Assembly: GCA_965226965.1 (NCBI GenBank)
Contig: OZ245715.1
Coordinates: forward strand, 2,108,001-2,172,000
Length of the DNA stretch: 64,000 nt
Origin: Endoryza foliicola
Lineage (GTDB): Bacteria; Bacteroidota; Bacteroidia; Chitinophagales; Chitinophagaceae
Direction of reading: 5' to 3'
The notes under the pieces are model-generated. The model ran no database searches. It was not told the DNA's origin and worked only from the letters and a program-made list of their open reading frames with translations. Below are positions 50,778 to 60,116 of the stretch, piece by piece. The translations under genes and the position numbers were made by a program. Positions within the stretch are counted from its first letter, which is position 1, and the number at the start of each line of letters is the position of its first letter.

Positions 50778-52157
50778 GTGGCATTAATTAAAAGTATTTC
50801 AGGTATTAGAGGTACCATCGGTGGATCAACCGGCGACAATTTAACCCCTCTCGACATTGTAAAGTTTTCAGCAGCGTATGGCACATGGTTGTTACAAGCA
50901 GGTGCAGGTAAAACTGTAGTTATTGGACGTGATGGCCGTATTAGCGGTTCCATGGTTCAAGAACTGGTAGTGAATACCTTGCTAGGCTTGGGCATTGATG
51001 TAATTGATGCAGGTCTTAGCACTACTCCAACCGTTGAAATGGCAGTGATATGGGAAAAGGCAGCCGGTGGGATCATTATCACGGCAAGTCATAATCCAAA
51101 AGAATGGAATGCGTTAAAGTTATTGAATTCGAAAGGTGAATTCATCAATGCTGAAATCGGAAAACAAATTCTTGATTTAGCTGCCGCAGAAGCATTCAGT
51201 TTTCAAACAGTTGACAAATTAGGTACCTACACTAAGAAGGACGGGTACTTGCAGCAACATATTGATGCGGTATTGAATTATCCTTTAGTGGATGTTGAGA
51301 ATATTCGTAAAAAAGGACTTAAAGTAGTAGTTGATGTGATCAATTCTACCGGTGCTATTTATGTGCCACCGTTATTGAAGGCATTGGGTGTAGAAGATGT
51401 TGTGGTACTGAATGCTGATGTAACCGGTAAATTCTCACACAACCCTGAACCACTACCTGAAAATCTAACTGAATTAAGTGCTGCTGTTAGAAACCACAAA
51501 GCACATTTGGGAATTGCAGTTGATCCGGATGTTGACCGTCTCTGTTTTGTTTGCGAAGATGGATCTATGTTCGGCGAAGAATATACATTGGTTGCAGTGG
51601 CAGATTATGTTTTGTCGAAGCGCCCTGGTAATACAGTAAGCAACATGAGTAGCACCAAGGCTTTGAAAGAGGTGACCTTGAAATACGGAGGAACTTATTC
51701 GCCTTCAGCTGTAGGAGAAGTGAATGTGGTGAATAGAATGAAAGAACTGAATGCGGTGATTGGAGGCGAAGGAAATGGAGGAATCATTGTACCGGATTTG
51801 CATTATGGAAGAGACGCATTGATTGGAATTGGATTGTTTTTAAGTGCATTGAGTTACCACAAGAATGGCATTAAAAGTTTCCGTGCAAAGTATCCCGACT
51901 ATTTCATTTCAAAGAATAAGATTGAATTGGAGAAGGGGTTTGATTTGCCTTCCATTTTCGAGAAGATCAAAGTGAAATATAAAAATCAACCTATCAATAC
52001 TGAAGATGGTTTAAAGATTGAATTTGATACCGATTGGGTACACTTGCGTTCTTCAAATACAGAGCCCATCATCCGTATCTATGCAGAAAGCAGTTTTGAA
52101 ACAACGGCGAATAATATTGCATTAAGATTGATGCAAGACATTCGGGAGTTTATGTAA
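50778..52157 (+). CDS. glmM: Phosphoglucosamine mutase (phosphohexomutase)
   Basis: The GTG at 50778 gives the normal family start MALIKSISGIRGTIGG; the TTG at 50760 adds six odd residues. The enzyme of 459 residues interconverts glucosamine 6- and 1-phosphate for cell-wall precursors. The phosphoserine is Ser104 in TASHNPKEWNALKL, the metal loop is DPDVDRLCF near 252, the sugar loop is GGEGNGGII, and the phosphate loop is RSSNTEPIIRIY near 430. Specificity for glucosamine rather than glucose or mannose is by family likeness. Confidence 0.9.
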   Translation: MALIKSISGIRGTIGGSTGDNLTPLDIVKFSAAYGTWLLQAGAGKTVVIGRDGRISGSMVQELVVNTLLGLGIDVIDAGLSTTPTVEMAVIWEKAAGGIIITASHNPKEWNALKLLNSKGEFINAEIGKQILDLAAAEAFSFQTVDKLGTYTKKDGYLQQHIDAVLNYPLVDVENIRKKGLKVVVDVINSTGAIYVPPLLKALGVEDVVVLNADVTGKFSHNPEPLPENLTELSAAVRNHKAHLGIAVDPDVDRLCFVCEDGSMFGEEYTLVAVADYVLSKRPGNTVSNMSSTKALKEVTLKYGGTYSPSAVGEVNVVNRMKELNAVIGGEGNGGIIVPDLHYGRDALIGIGLFLSALSYHKNGIKSFRAKYPDYFISKNKIELEKGFDLPSIFEKIKVKYKNQPINTEDGLKIEFDTDWVHLRSSNTEPIIRIYAESSFETTANNIALRLMQDIREFM

Positions 52158-52196
52158 ACGAACCATAGCTTTATTTAGTTTAAATAGATAGATGAA

Positions 52197-52221
52197 AGCC
52201 CTGCGTATGCAGGGCTTTTTT
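52197..52221 (+). terminator. Intrinsic terminator after glmM
   Basis: AGCCCTGC (52197-52204) pairs with GCAGGGCT (52209-52216) around a GTAT loop, followed by seven T. Confidence 0.92.
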
Positions 52222-52371
52222 ATTGGTAGGCAAAAGAAATGTTTTTAAGATTTTTAGAAAGCCGGTATAGCGTTCTACAGGTATCGAGTAATTGATATTC
52301 AGTAATTTAGATCTTGATTAGCGGCTTGTTTCAAGTGCGCTATCTGTACAATTCTTATTCTAAATTCTTAG

Positions 52372-52379
52372 TACCTTTG
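52372..52379 (+). promoter_or_regulatory. Cysteine desulfurase -7 box TACCTTTG
   Basis: A perfect TAnnTTTG box lies 22 nt before the ATG at 52402. No TTTG is seen at the expected -33 distance. Confidence 0.65.
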
Positions 52380-52401
52380 CCGCTCAATTAACACCACGGA
52401 C

Positions 52402-53532
52402 ATGACGCAAAGAATTTATCTTGACAATGCCGCAACCACACCGTTGGATCCCAAAGTGCTGGAAACAATGATGCCCTACCTAACGGAAAAATTTGGCAAT
52501 CCTTCGTCTATTTATTCTTATGGTAGAGAAACACGTTTGGCAATTGAAACGGCACGTAAGTCGGTGGCTAAAATATTAGGGGCCCATCCCGCTGAAATTT
52601 TCTTTACTTCCGGTGGTACGGAAAGTTCAAATACAGCTATTACCGCTGCTGTACGTGATCTTGGATGCACTCATATCATTAGTTCGCCCATTGAGCACCA
52701 CGCTACCTTGCACACAGTGGAAGTTTTGCACAAAAGAGGCGAAGCGGCCCTAAGTTGGGTGAAAATTTTGCCTAACGGACATGTAGACATGGAGGATTTA
52801 GAACTACTACTTGCGTCTACAGAGGAGAAAACCTTGGTAACCTTGATGCATGCTAATAATGAAATTGGTAACATGCTCGATATTTATGCAGTAGGGGAGC
52901 TTTGTAAGAAATACAATGCTATTTTCCATTCCGATACCGTTCAAACGGTTGGACATTTCCCCATTGATCTGCGCAACACTCCTGTACATTTTGTAACAGG
53001 AGCCGGGCATAAATTTCATGGTCCAAAAGGAGTAGGTATTTTATACATCAACGAGAACGTGAAGATTCATCCGTATATCAATGGTGGAGGTCAGGAACGC
53101 AATATGCGCGCCGGAACGGAGAACCTTTATGGAATAGTAGGCTTCGCAAAAGCGTTGGAGATTGCAACAGCAGGATACGAGCAAGACAGTGCACACATGA
53201 ATGGCTTAAAGCGCTATTTAATGGAACAACTTACAGCGGCTATTCCCGGTGTAGCGTTCAACGGTGATCCTTTGGGAAGAAGTTTGTATACCGTATTAAG
53301 CGTGAGTTTCCCCAAAACAGAAAAGTCTGAAATGTTGTTATTCAACCTAGATATCAATGGAATTTGTGCCAGTGGAGGCAGTGCTTGTACCAGTGGAGCC
53401 GATCAAGGATCACATGTTATAAGAGCCATCAACAATAACCCCAATCAGGTAACCGTGCGGTTTTCTTTTTGTAAGCATACAACAAAAGAAGAGCTAGACA
53501 AATTAGTAGCAGTTTTAAAAGAACAATTGTAA
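52402..53532 (+). CDS. Cysteine desulfurase, IscS/NifS type
   Basis: This PLP enzyme takes sulfur from cysteine for iron-sulfur clusters and thiolation of tRNA. The 376-residue protein begins IYLDNAATTPLDPKVLETM. It has TSGGTESSNTAI, HANNEIGNMLD, PLP-Lys204 in TGAGHKFHGPKG and catalytic Cys329 in CASGGSACTSGADQGSHV. The spacing around Cys fits group I (IscS/NifS). No iscU, iscR or sufE gene is adjacent, so the exact subtype is left open and no symbol is given. Confidence 0.94.
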   Translation: MTQRIYLDNAATTPLDPKVLETMMPYLTEKFGNPSSIYSYGRETRLAIETARKSVAKILGAHPAEIFFTSGGTESSNTAITAAVRDLGCTHIISSPIEHHATLHTVEVLHKRGEAALSWVKILPNGHVDMEDLELLLASTEEKTLVTLMHANNEIGNMLDIYAVGELCKKYNAIFHSDTVQTVGHFPIDLRNTPVHFVTGAGHKFHGPKGVGILYINENVKIHPYINGGGQERNMRAGTENLYGIVGFAKALEIATAGYEQDSAHMNGLKRYLMEQLTAAIPGVAFNGDPLGRSLYTVLSVSFPKTEKSEMLLFNLDINGICASGGSACTSGADQGSHVIRAINNNPNQVTVRFSFCKHTTKEELDKLVAVLKEQL

Positions 53533-53586
53533 GTGCGATACATTGGAGCATTCCTATAGGAACAGTACCGCATCCAACACTAATAA

Positions 53587-53619
53587 AAAAGCTCCGAGAA
53601 TGAACTTCTCGGAGCTTTT
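53587..53619 (+). terminator. Bidirectional intrinsic terminator
   Basis: A 14-bp perfect stem (53587-53600 with 53606-53619) has a TGAAC loop, and A/T ends give T-runs on both strands. It lies between the convergent cysteine desulfurase and CHRD lipoprotein genes and serves both. Confidence 0.92.
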
Positions 53620-53642
53620 CAATTATGTAAAGATCGGTGTGT

Positions 53643-54092
53643 TTACTTAACAAGGATTTGACCTCTTACTTCACCAACTGCATTCGCAGCGGTATGAATG
53701 TCGAAGTACAATGCACCTCTTAATAAATCTTCTTCTTTTATAACCATACCATCAATGAGGAGGGTACCTGTAAGTGATCCTGCTACTGCTGTAGAGAATC
53801 CCGAAACAGTTTGAATAGTACTTCCTGAGGCACCTTTCAATGCAGGACCGTGAACATGCATAGCGGCAGGTGCACCGCTGAGTGAGTTCCAACTTACAGT
53901 GTAGGTTAAAACGCGGGTAGTACGGTTATAGACCAAATTCATGGAGCCATTACCAGCAACGGATTTTGAAGGAACTACTTGGTCACCTCCCATGGGAACA
54001 GCAGTTCCTTGGTACAAAGTGATACCCAAATCATTATTACATCCGGCAAGAAACAATGTAGCTGCAGCGATTGCAGTAGATAACAATCTCAT
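53643..54092 (-). CDS. CHRD-domain lipoprotein
   Basis: The 149-residue protein has a lipobox signal (AIAAATLFLAGC, Cys18) and one CHRD domain. YTVSWNSLSGAPAAMHVHGP and YFDIHTAANAVGEVRGQI carry the two conserved HxH/H segments typical of the domain. CHRD domains may bind metal or act as extracellular binding modules; the role is unknown. It has its own promoter and ends at the bidirectional terminator. Confidence 0.9.
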   Translation of the reverse strand: MRLLSTAIAAATLFLAGCNNDLGITLYQGTAVPMGGDQVVPSKSVAGNGSMNLVYNRTTRVLTYTVSWNSLSGAPAAMHVHGPALKGASGSTIQTVSGFSTAVAGSLTGTLLIDGMVIKEEDLLRGALYFDIHTAANAVGEVRGQILVK

Positions 54093-54111
54093 AAGTTAGT
54101 TTTTAGCGATT

Positions 54112-54119
54112 CAAATATA
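54112..54119 (-). promoter_or_regulatory. CHRD lipoprotein -7 box TATATTTG
   Basis: The minus strand carries a perfect TAnnTTTG box 19 nt before the ATG at 54092. Confidence 0.65.
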
Positions 54120-54222
54120 GTGTGGATTTGGTAAAAACAGAAAAAAGAAAAGTTTATAAAATGCTTGTTGTAACTAATTGTAAATCATTGACATGTAAGG
54201 CATTTAAAAGAACGGGACTGTC

Positions 54223-56817
54223 CTACTTTATTAAATTCTTGATTTCTTGCAGTTTTAAAAGGGCTTCTACCGGCGTAAGTCGGTTGATATCGATGCCATC
54301 CAGTTTTTCTCTGATCTGTTGGAAGGTATCGGTATGAGCATCAAAAATGGAGAGTTGCATTTTTTGAGTGGTGATCTGTTGCACGGCCGCATCCGGAGCA
54401 TCTTGACGAGCCGATTCTAGTTGCGCCAAAATTTCATTAGCTCGATTGATCAAGCTTGGAGGCATTCCAGCCATTTTCGCAACATGAATACCAAAGCTGT
54501 GTGTACTGCCTCCGGGCGCTAGCTTGCGCAAGAAGATGACCTTATTGCCAATTTCTTTGTTTGTAATGTGGTAGTTCTTGATCCGTGGGAAACGGTGTTC
54601 CAATTCGTTCAATTCATGATAATGAGTTGCGAACAGTGTTTTCGGTTGTGCAGTACTGTTGTTTAAGAACTCTACAATACTCCAGGCAATGGAAATTCCG
54701 TCATAAGTAGAAGTACCCCTGCCTATTTCATCCAGCAAAATCAAACTACGCTCCGTAATATTATTGATGATAGAAGCGGTTTCGTTCATTTCTACCATGA
54801 AGGTACTTTCACCGCCACTGAGGTTGTCAGAAGCTCCTACGCGCGTAAAAATTTTGTCGGTAAGTGGAATAGATGCTTCGTCGGCAGGAACAAAGCTCCC
54901 CATATGCGCCATTAAAGTGATCAAAGCTGTTTGACGCAGTAGTGCGCTCTTACCACTCATATTCGGTCCGGTAAGAATGATGATCTGTTGTGATTCCCTA
55001 TCTAAATAAATATCGTTCGAAACATAGGTTTCTCCGGCCGGTAAATGTTGTTCAATAACCGGATGGCGCGCCGCTTTGATGTTTAGTATGCCGTCGTCTT
55101 TTAATACAGGTTGTTTGTATTTATGAATCAGCGCTATTTGGGCAAAGCAAGTAAGGCAATCTAAAATGGCAATTACATGGGCATTTACCTGAATAGGAGC
55201 GATGTATTCTTGAAGTTCTTGAACCAGTTCGTCAAACAGTCGAGTTTCAATTTGAAGGATCTTCTCTTCTGCACCGGTAATTTGTTCTTCGTAAGTTTTT
55301 AATTCAGGTGTAATGTAGCGTTCGGCATTGGTGAGGGTTTGCTTTCGGATCCAATCGGCCGGTACTTTTGATTTATGCGAATTGGTGACTTCCAAGTAAT
55401 AGCCAAATACATTGTTATAGCTCACTTTGAGAGAACTGATACCGGTTCTTTCAGCTTCTCGAGCTTGAATTTGAAGTAAGTATTCTTTGCCCCCGTGAGC
55501 TATTTTCCGCAATTGATCAAGGTCTTCGTTTACACCTTCTTTAATTACCCCACCTTTTTGAACAGTTGTTGGAGCCGGATCAATTAGCTGTGCTATTATT
55601 TTGTCGCGAATGATGCCACAAGCATTTAAGGAATCGGCCAAACGTTTTAAATACGAATTCGAGACTTGTAAATTCTTAGTTCTAATTTGTTCGATCAATT
55701 GCAATCCTCTTGCAATCTGTAAGAGATCTCGAGGGGTCACTTTTTTCAAAGGTATTTTAGCAGCCAATCGTTCCAGATCACCGGTCGCTTTCATTTGTTG
55801 AATCAGCTCGGTACGGTCACCGGTTTCTTTTATGAAATATGCGACCAAGTTGAGCCGCTCTTCAATTTTATGCTGGTCTTTTAAGGGGAGTAGTATCCAT
55901 CTTTTCAACAAGCGGGCTCCCATGGGAGAAACCGTTTGGTCCATGCTTCTTAAAAGTGAGTATCCTTCTCCGTTACCAAGTGGTACTAATTCGAGATTGC
56001 GAATGGTAAACCGATCCATCCAGAGATAGTCGTCCTGATCCAACCTTTGTAAAGTGGTTAAATGCTGAAGGTTTGGATGTTCGGTATCTTTCAAGTAATG
56101 AAGAATGGCTCCCGAAGCGATGATTCCTCTCGAGAGGTTGTCGATTCCGAATCCCTTTAAGGAATGCGTTTGGAATTGTTTCAACAACGAATCGCGTGCA
56201 AAAGCTTCGTCGAAAATCCAAGAATCGAGTGTATAGGTATAGAATTTATTCCCGAAATTTTCTTTGAAGAACTTTTGAAAACTGCGTTGGTAAATTACTT
56301 CCGCTGGCTTCAGTGTTTGCAACAGTTTATCGATGTATTCAATGTTCCCTTCGGCAACAAAAAACTCACCTGTAGAGATGTCTAAAAATGAAATCCCATG
56401 TTTTCCTTCCTCGAAGTGAATGCCTGCTAAAAAATTATTGCTATTGTGTTCGAGGAGTTTGTCGTTAGAAGCCAAACCCGGAGTCACCATTTCGGTAACC
56501 CCTCTTTTCACGATCCCTTTGGCTTGCTTTGGATCTTCTAGTTGATCACAAATGGCCACACGGAAGCCCGCTTTAACCAATTTGTGTAAATAAGTGTCGA
56601 GTGCATGATGCGGAAATCCGGCGAGTTCCGAACTGGCTGCAGCACCATTGTTTCTTTTGGTAAGGGTAATTCCTAGTACTTGAGAAGCATGAATGGCATC
56701 TTCTCCAAAAGTTTCATAGAAATCACCCACACGGAACAGAAGTATGGCATCGGGGTAGCGTTGTTTGATAGTCCGGTGTTGCTGCATTAAAGGTGTATCG
56801 TTGCCTGATTTCGCCAT
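54223..56817 (-). CDS. mutS: DNA mismatch repair protein MutS
   Basis: MutS recognises mismatches and starts their repair. The ATG at 56817 (MAKSGNDTPLMQQHRTIKQR) gives 864 residues; a frame starting at 56859 would include the promoter box. The mismatch-binding domain shows LLFRVGDFYETFGEDA with the Phe-x-Glu wedge. The ATPase domain shows the P-loop GPNMSGKSALLRQ and LLDEIGRGTSTYDGISIAW. The C-terminal part is of usual length. The gene is alone, with a box 6 nt before the start. Confidence 0.97.
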   Translation of the reverse strand: MAKSGNDTPLMQQHRTIKQRYPDAILLFRVGDFYETFGEDAIHASQVLGITLTKRNNGAAASSELAGFPHHALDTYLHKLVKAGFRVAICDQLEDPKQAKGIVKRGVTEMVTPGLASNDKLLEHNSNNFLAGIHFEEGKHGISFLDISTGEFFVAEGNIEYIDKLLQTLKPAEVIYQRSFQKFFKENFGNKFYTYTLDSWIFDEAFARDSLLKQFQTHSLKGFGIDNLSRGIIASGAILHYLKDTEHPNLQHLTTLQRLDQDDYLWMDRFTIRNLELVPLGNGEGYSLLRSMDQTVSPMGARLLKRWILLPLKDQHKIEERLNLVAYFIKETGDRTELIQQMKATGDLERLAAKIPLKKVTPRDLLQIARGLQLIEQIRTKNLQVSNSYLKRLADSLNACGIIRDKIIAQLIDPAPTTVQKGGVIKEGVNEDLDQLRKIAHGGKEYLLQIQAREAERTGISSLKVSYNNVFGYYLEVTNSHKSKVPADWIRKQTLTNAERYITPELKTYEEQITGAEEKILQIETRLFDELVQELQEYIAPIQVNAHVIAILDCLTCFAQIALIHKYKQPVLKDDGILNIKAARHPVIEQHLPAGETYVSNDIYLDRESQQIIILTGPNMSGKSALLRQTALITLMAHMGSFVPADEASIPLTDKIFTRVGASDNLSGGESTFMVEMNETASIINNITERSLILLDEIGRGTSTYDGISIAWSIVEFLNNSTAQPKTLFATHYHELNELEHRFPRIKNYHITNKEIGNKVIFLRKLAPGGSTHSFGIHVAKMAGMPPSLINRANEILAQLESARQDAPDAAVQQITTQKMQLSIFDAHTDTFQQIREKLDGIDINRLTPVEALLKLQEIKNLIK

Positions 56818-56823
56818 GGGTCG

Positions 56824-56831
56824 CAAAAATA
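56824..56831 (-). promoter_or_regulatory. mutS -7 box TATTTTTG
   Basis: The minus strand carries a perfect TAnnTTTG box with six bases before the ATG at 56817, predicting a leaderless or nearly leaderless mutS transcript. Confidence 0.65.
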
Positions 56832-56944
56832 CGGGATGGTGGCATGACTTGATATACAAAAAGTTGTATGTGAAAAAAAAGGAACCAACGAATTAGTTGT
56901 AAGACCCGTATTCTTTAGGTAAATTGCCAATCTATCATTGCACT

Positions 56945-58576
56945 ATGCCATCAAAACTCCTTATAGCCCTATTTTGCTGGGTTTCCTTATCTGTAAGCGC
57001 TCAGACTGTTAATTTAACATCGTCTAATCTTCCGATTGTAGTTATTAACACCAATAATCAGTCAATTCCAAGTGAGCCTAAAATAACTGCCTCCATGGGT
57101 ATTATTTACAATGGGGCCGGAGTTCGGAATAATATTTCAGATCCTTTTAATCATTATAATGGAGCAATCGGAATTGAAGTGAGAGGCCAGTCTTCCCAAT
57201 CCTTTCCGATGAAAAGTTATTCAATTGAGTTGCGCGATGCCTTGGGCAATTCTCAGGACCTGTCGATGTTAGACATGCCGAAAGAGTCTGATTGGGTGTT
57301 GTATGCTCCGTTTACCGACAAAACCTTGATGCGAAATGTATTGGCCTACCATTTGTCGAGGAGTTTAGGGCATTGGGCGGCTAGAACCCGATTTGTAGAA
57401 CTGATCGTTAACAACGATTATAAAGGCGTATATGTATTTGAAGAAAAGATAAAAAGGGTAAATGCCAGAGTAGGTGTTACAAAAATGAGTGCTTCCGATG
57501 TGAGCGGTGATGCAGTAACGGGTGGCTATATTTTCAGTCTCGACAAGCAACCCAACGGTTGGTTCTCAAAATATGCCACTCCAAATTCAAGCAATGGAGC
57601 CAAGCGTCAATTCTCCTACATCTATCCCAAACCGGAAGATATTGCCACGCAACAAATGGCGTATATAGAATCGGCGGTTGATAAATTCGAAAGTTCATTA
57701 GCTGCAGACAATTTCCAAGATCCTTACAATGGTGTTCGAAAATATGCAGACATTCCTTCGTTTATTGATTACTTGATTGTAAATGAAGTATCTCGAAATG
57801 TAGATGGATATCGGTTGAGTACCTATCTCCATAAAGATCGTGATAGCAAAAACCCTCGCATTATTGCCGGGCCAGTTTGGGATTATGATTTGGCTTTCCG
57901 AAATGCCGATTATTGCAGCGGTAGTAATGTGGAAGGATGGGCTTATATGTTCAATTATGTATGTCCGGGTGATGGTGCCGGATTGATTCCTTTCTGGTGG
58001 CAGCGATTTATGCAACAAGACACGGCCTTTCAGGCGGCGCTTTATTGCAGATGGAAAGAAGTGAGAAAAACTTTTTTATCGAACGATAAATTATTCGCCG
58101 TTATTGATTCAGCAGTTAATGTGGTGAATGAAGCAAAAACGCGCCACTTTCAACGCTGGCCTATTTTGGGGACCTATGTTTGGCCCAACCCTCAGCCCAT
58201 TGCCGGCTCTTACCCTCAAGAAATTGAGTATTTGAAATCGTGGTTGAATTCTAGACTGTACTGGTTGGATAATAATATGCCGAATACCGGAACTTGCTAC
58301 GATTATCCGAAAGATATTCCTCAAAATATTTTGGTAACCATTGCTCCCAACCCGATGCCCAATACCGGCATCATGCAAGTAGCTTCTCGGTCGGCGCAAA
58401 CCCTCGATTTTTCTGTAACAGATATGATGGGGCGTCAGATCATGCGCCAGCGGGTGTTATTGAATCCGGGCTTGAACAATATTCGACTCGATGCTTTTAA
58501 ATGGGCTAAAGGCGTTTATTTCATCCAAATGGTGACCAATAACGGCGATAAAGTTGCGCGAAGAATTGTGCATTAG
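56945..58576 (+). CDS. CotH-kinase-family protein with type IX sorting domain
   Basis: The ATG at 56945 gives a clean signal peptide (LLIALFCWVSLSVSAQ); the TTG at 56924 is rejected. The 543-residue protein has a CotH domain (about 60-440) with IEVRGQSSQSFPMKSYSIEL, YKGVYVFEEKIKR and IIAGPVWDYDLAFRN. These match the atypical-kinase motifs with the catalytic and metal-binding Asp. The C-terminal ~85 residues (TIAPNPMPNTGIMQVAS...AKGVYFIQM) form a T9SS sorting domain. CotH of spore formers phosphorylates coat proteins; a secreted version here is predicted to work on or near the cell surface. Confidence 0.9.
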   Translation: MPSKLLIALFCWVSLSVSAQTVNLTSSNLPIVVINTNNQSIPSEPKITASMGIIYNGAGVRNNISDPFNHYNGAIGIEVRGQSSQSFPMKSYSIELRDALGNSQDLSMLDMPKESDWVLYAPFTDKTLMRNVLAYHLSRSLGHWAARTRFVELIVNNDYKGVYVFEEKIKRVNARVGVTKMSASDVSGDAVTGGYIFSLDKQPNGWFSKYATPNSSNGAKRQFSYIYPKPEDIATQQMAYIESAVDKFESSLAADNFQDPYNGVRKYADIPSFIDYLIVNEVSRNVDGYRLSTYLHKDRDSKNPRIIAGPVWDYDLAFRNADYCSGSNVEGWAYMFNYVCPGDGAGLIPFWWQRFMQQDTAFQAALYCRWKEVRKTFLSNDKLFAVIDSAVNVVNEAKTRHFQRWPILGTYVWPNPQPIAGSYPQEIEYLKSWLNSRLYWLDNNMPNTGTCYDYPKDIPQNILVTIAPNPMPNTGIMQVASRSAQTLDFSVTDMMGRQIMRQRVLLNPGLNNIRLDAFKWAKGVYFIQMVTNNGDKVARRIVH

Positions 58577-58621
58577 TAATGGCTCCTGAGGACTTGCATT
58601 TCAGCATCTCTAAATAGTTAC

Positions 58622-58629
58622 TACCTTTG
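58622..58629 (+). promoter_or_regulatory. -7 box TACCTTTG of the trmH-ubiA-ruvX run
   Basis: A perfect TAnnTTTG box lies four bases before the ATG at 58634. A TTG at 58594-58596 stands 25 nt upstream. A leaderless transcript is predicted. Confidence 0.65.
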
Positions 58630-58633
58630 CCCC

Positions 58634-59188
58634 ATGAGAAAATGGAGCATGGAAGAATTGGGTCGAAAATCGGTTGCGGATTTTAAAGCAGCCCCCAAAC
58701 ACCCCATTGTGGTAGTTCTGGATAATGTTCGAAGCATGCACAATGTGGGCAGTGTATTCAGAACAGCAGATGGTTTCTTAATTGAAGCCATTTATTTATG
58801 CGGTTATACTCCTCAACCTCCTCATCGTGATATACATAAAACAGCCTTAGGAGCCACCGAAACGGTGAATTGGTCGTATGCAACTACTACCCTGGAAGCC
58901 GTTCAAGAATTGAGGGCAGCCGGATACAAGGTTTGGGCAGTGGAGCAAGCTCAGAACAGCGTTTCGCTTGAAAAATTCACCCTACAATGGACACCGGAAC
59001 CTATTGCCATCGTAATGGGAAACGAAGTAACCGGTGTTGATGCCGAAGTAATGAAAATTGTAGACGGTTGCATCGAAATTCCACAGTTCGGGTCTAAGCA
59101 TTCTTTCAATATTAGTATTGCCACCGGCATTGTTTTGTGGGAACTGGTGAAGCCCACCATCGTCGCTAAACTTCAACAACATTTGTAA
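58634..59188 (+). CDS. TrmH/SpoU-family RNA 2'-O-methyltransferase
   Basis: The 184-residue protein has the three SPOUT motifs: VLDNVRSMHNVGSVFRTADG, IAIVMGNEVTGVDAEVM and CIEIPQFGSKHSFNISIATG. These build the knot that binds S-adenosylmethionine. Such enzymes methylate riboses of tRNA or rRNA; the exact target cannot be told. It begins a run of four same-strand genes with gaps of 10, 9 and 49 nt. Confidence 0.93.
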   Translation: MRKWSMEELGRKSVADFKAAPKHPIVVVLDNVRSMHNVGSVFRTADGFLIEAIYLCGYTPQPPHRDIHKTALGATETVNWSYATTTLEAVQELRAAGYKVWAVEQAQNSVSLEKFTLQWTPEPIAIVMGNEVTGVDAEVMKIVDGCIEIPQFGSKHSFNISIATGIVLWELVKPTIVAKLQQHL

Positions 59189-59198
59189 TATTCATAGC

Positions 59199-60107
59199 AT
59201 GAGTGTAGTAAAGAATTATTTGAGTTTGATTAAGTTCTCGCATACCATTTTTGCGATGCCCTTTGCGTTAATTGGATTTAGTTTGGGGATTTATAAGTTG
59301 GCTACAATCAACCTCGATCTTTCACAAGACATAGGAATTGAAGACCTGCTTAACCGCAATCCATGGGTCTTATTGCTTTTGGTTGTAATGTGCATGGTGT
59401 TTGCCAGAAGTGCTGCAATGGCTTTCAATCGCTACCTAGATCGTCAGTTTGATGCGAAGAATCCAAGAACTGCCATTCGAGAAATTCCGGCGGGGATATT
59501 GAAAGCCGATAGCGTGCTTTTGTTTACTATCTTTTGCAGTGTTGCGTTTGTTGCAACTACTTGGTTTATTAATCCACTTTGCTTTTATTTATCACCGGTA
59601 GCATTATTAGTAGTATTGGGATACAGTTTTACCAAACGCTTTACAGCGCTCTGTCACCTTGTATTAGGCGTTGGGTTAAGTTTAGCGCCTATTGGTGCTT
59701 ATTTAGCCGTAACCGGTGTGTTCGATTGGTTGCCCTTGCTGTTTTCATTTACGGTTATCTGTTGGGTGAGTGGCTTTGATATTATTTATGCATTGCAAGA
59801 CGAAGAATTTGATAAGAACAATCAATTGCATTCAATACCGGCTGCGCTGGGTAAAGTAAGGGCGTTGATCGTGTCAAGATCGCTGCACATGCTAAGTGCA
59901 GGTTTTGTAATTGGAGCGGGCCTATTGGGTGATTTCACCTTCATTTATTGGATAGGAGTGGCCGTGTTTGTTGGGATGTTGGTGTACCAACATAGCATTG
60001 TAAAGCCCACCGATTTGAGAAGAGTGAACATTGCATTCATGACAGCCAATGGAATTGCCAGCGTAGTATTTGCGGTGTTTGTAATTGCTGATATCTTTTT
60101 TGGATAA
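59199..60107 (+). CDS. UbiA-type prenyltransferase
   Basis: The 302-residue protein has eight to nine membrane helices and two Asp-rich motifs, FNRYLDRQFDAKNPRT near 70-85 and DIIYALQDEEFDKNNQ near 193-208, which bind Mg-prenyl diphosphate. It resembles the 4-hydroxybenzoate polyprenyltransferases of bacteria that make menaquinone by the futalosine pathway (MqnP-like) as well as UbiA. Since most Bacteroidota make menaquinone rather than ubiquinone, an MqnP-type role is plausible but not established. Confidence 0.88.
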   Translation: MSVVKNYLSLIKFSHTIFAMPFALIGFSLGIYKLATINLDLSQDIGIEDLLNRNPWVLLLLVVMCMVFARSAAMAFNRYLDRQFDAKNPRTAIREIPAGILKADSVLLFTIFCSVAFVATTWFINPLCFYLSPVALLVVLGYSFTKRFTALCHLVLGVGLSLAPIGAYLAVTGVFDWLPLLFSFTVICWVSGFDIIYALQDEEFDKNNQLHSIPAALGKVRALIVSRSLHMLSAGFVIGAGLLGDFTFIYWIGVAVFVGMLVYQHSIVKPTDLRRVNIAFMTANGIASVVFAVFVIADIFFG

Positions 60108-60116
60108 ATAGAAACT

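Noticed and set aside
56818..56859. Longer mutS start at 56859
   Set aside because: The extra residues are not MutS-like and the segment contains the -7 box; MAKSGNDTPLM at 56817 is the family-like start.
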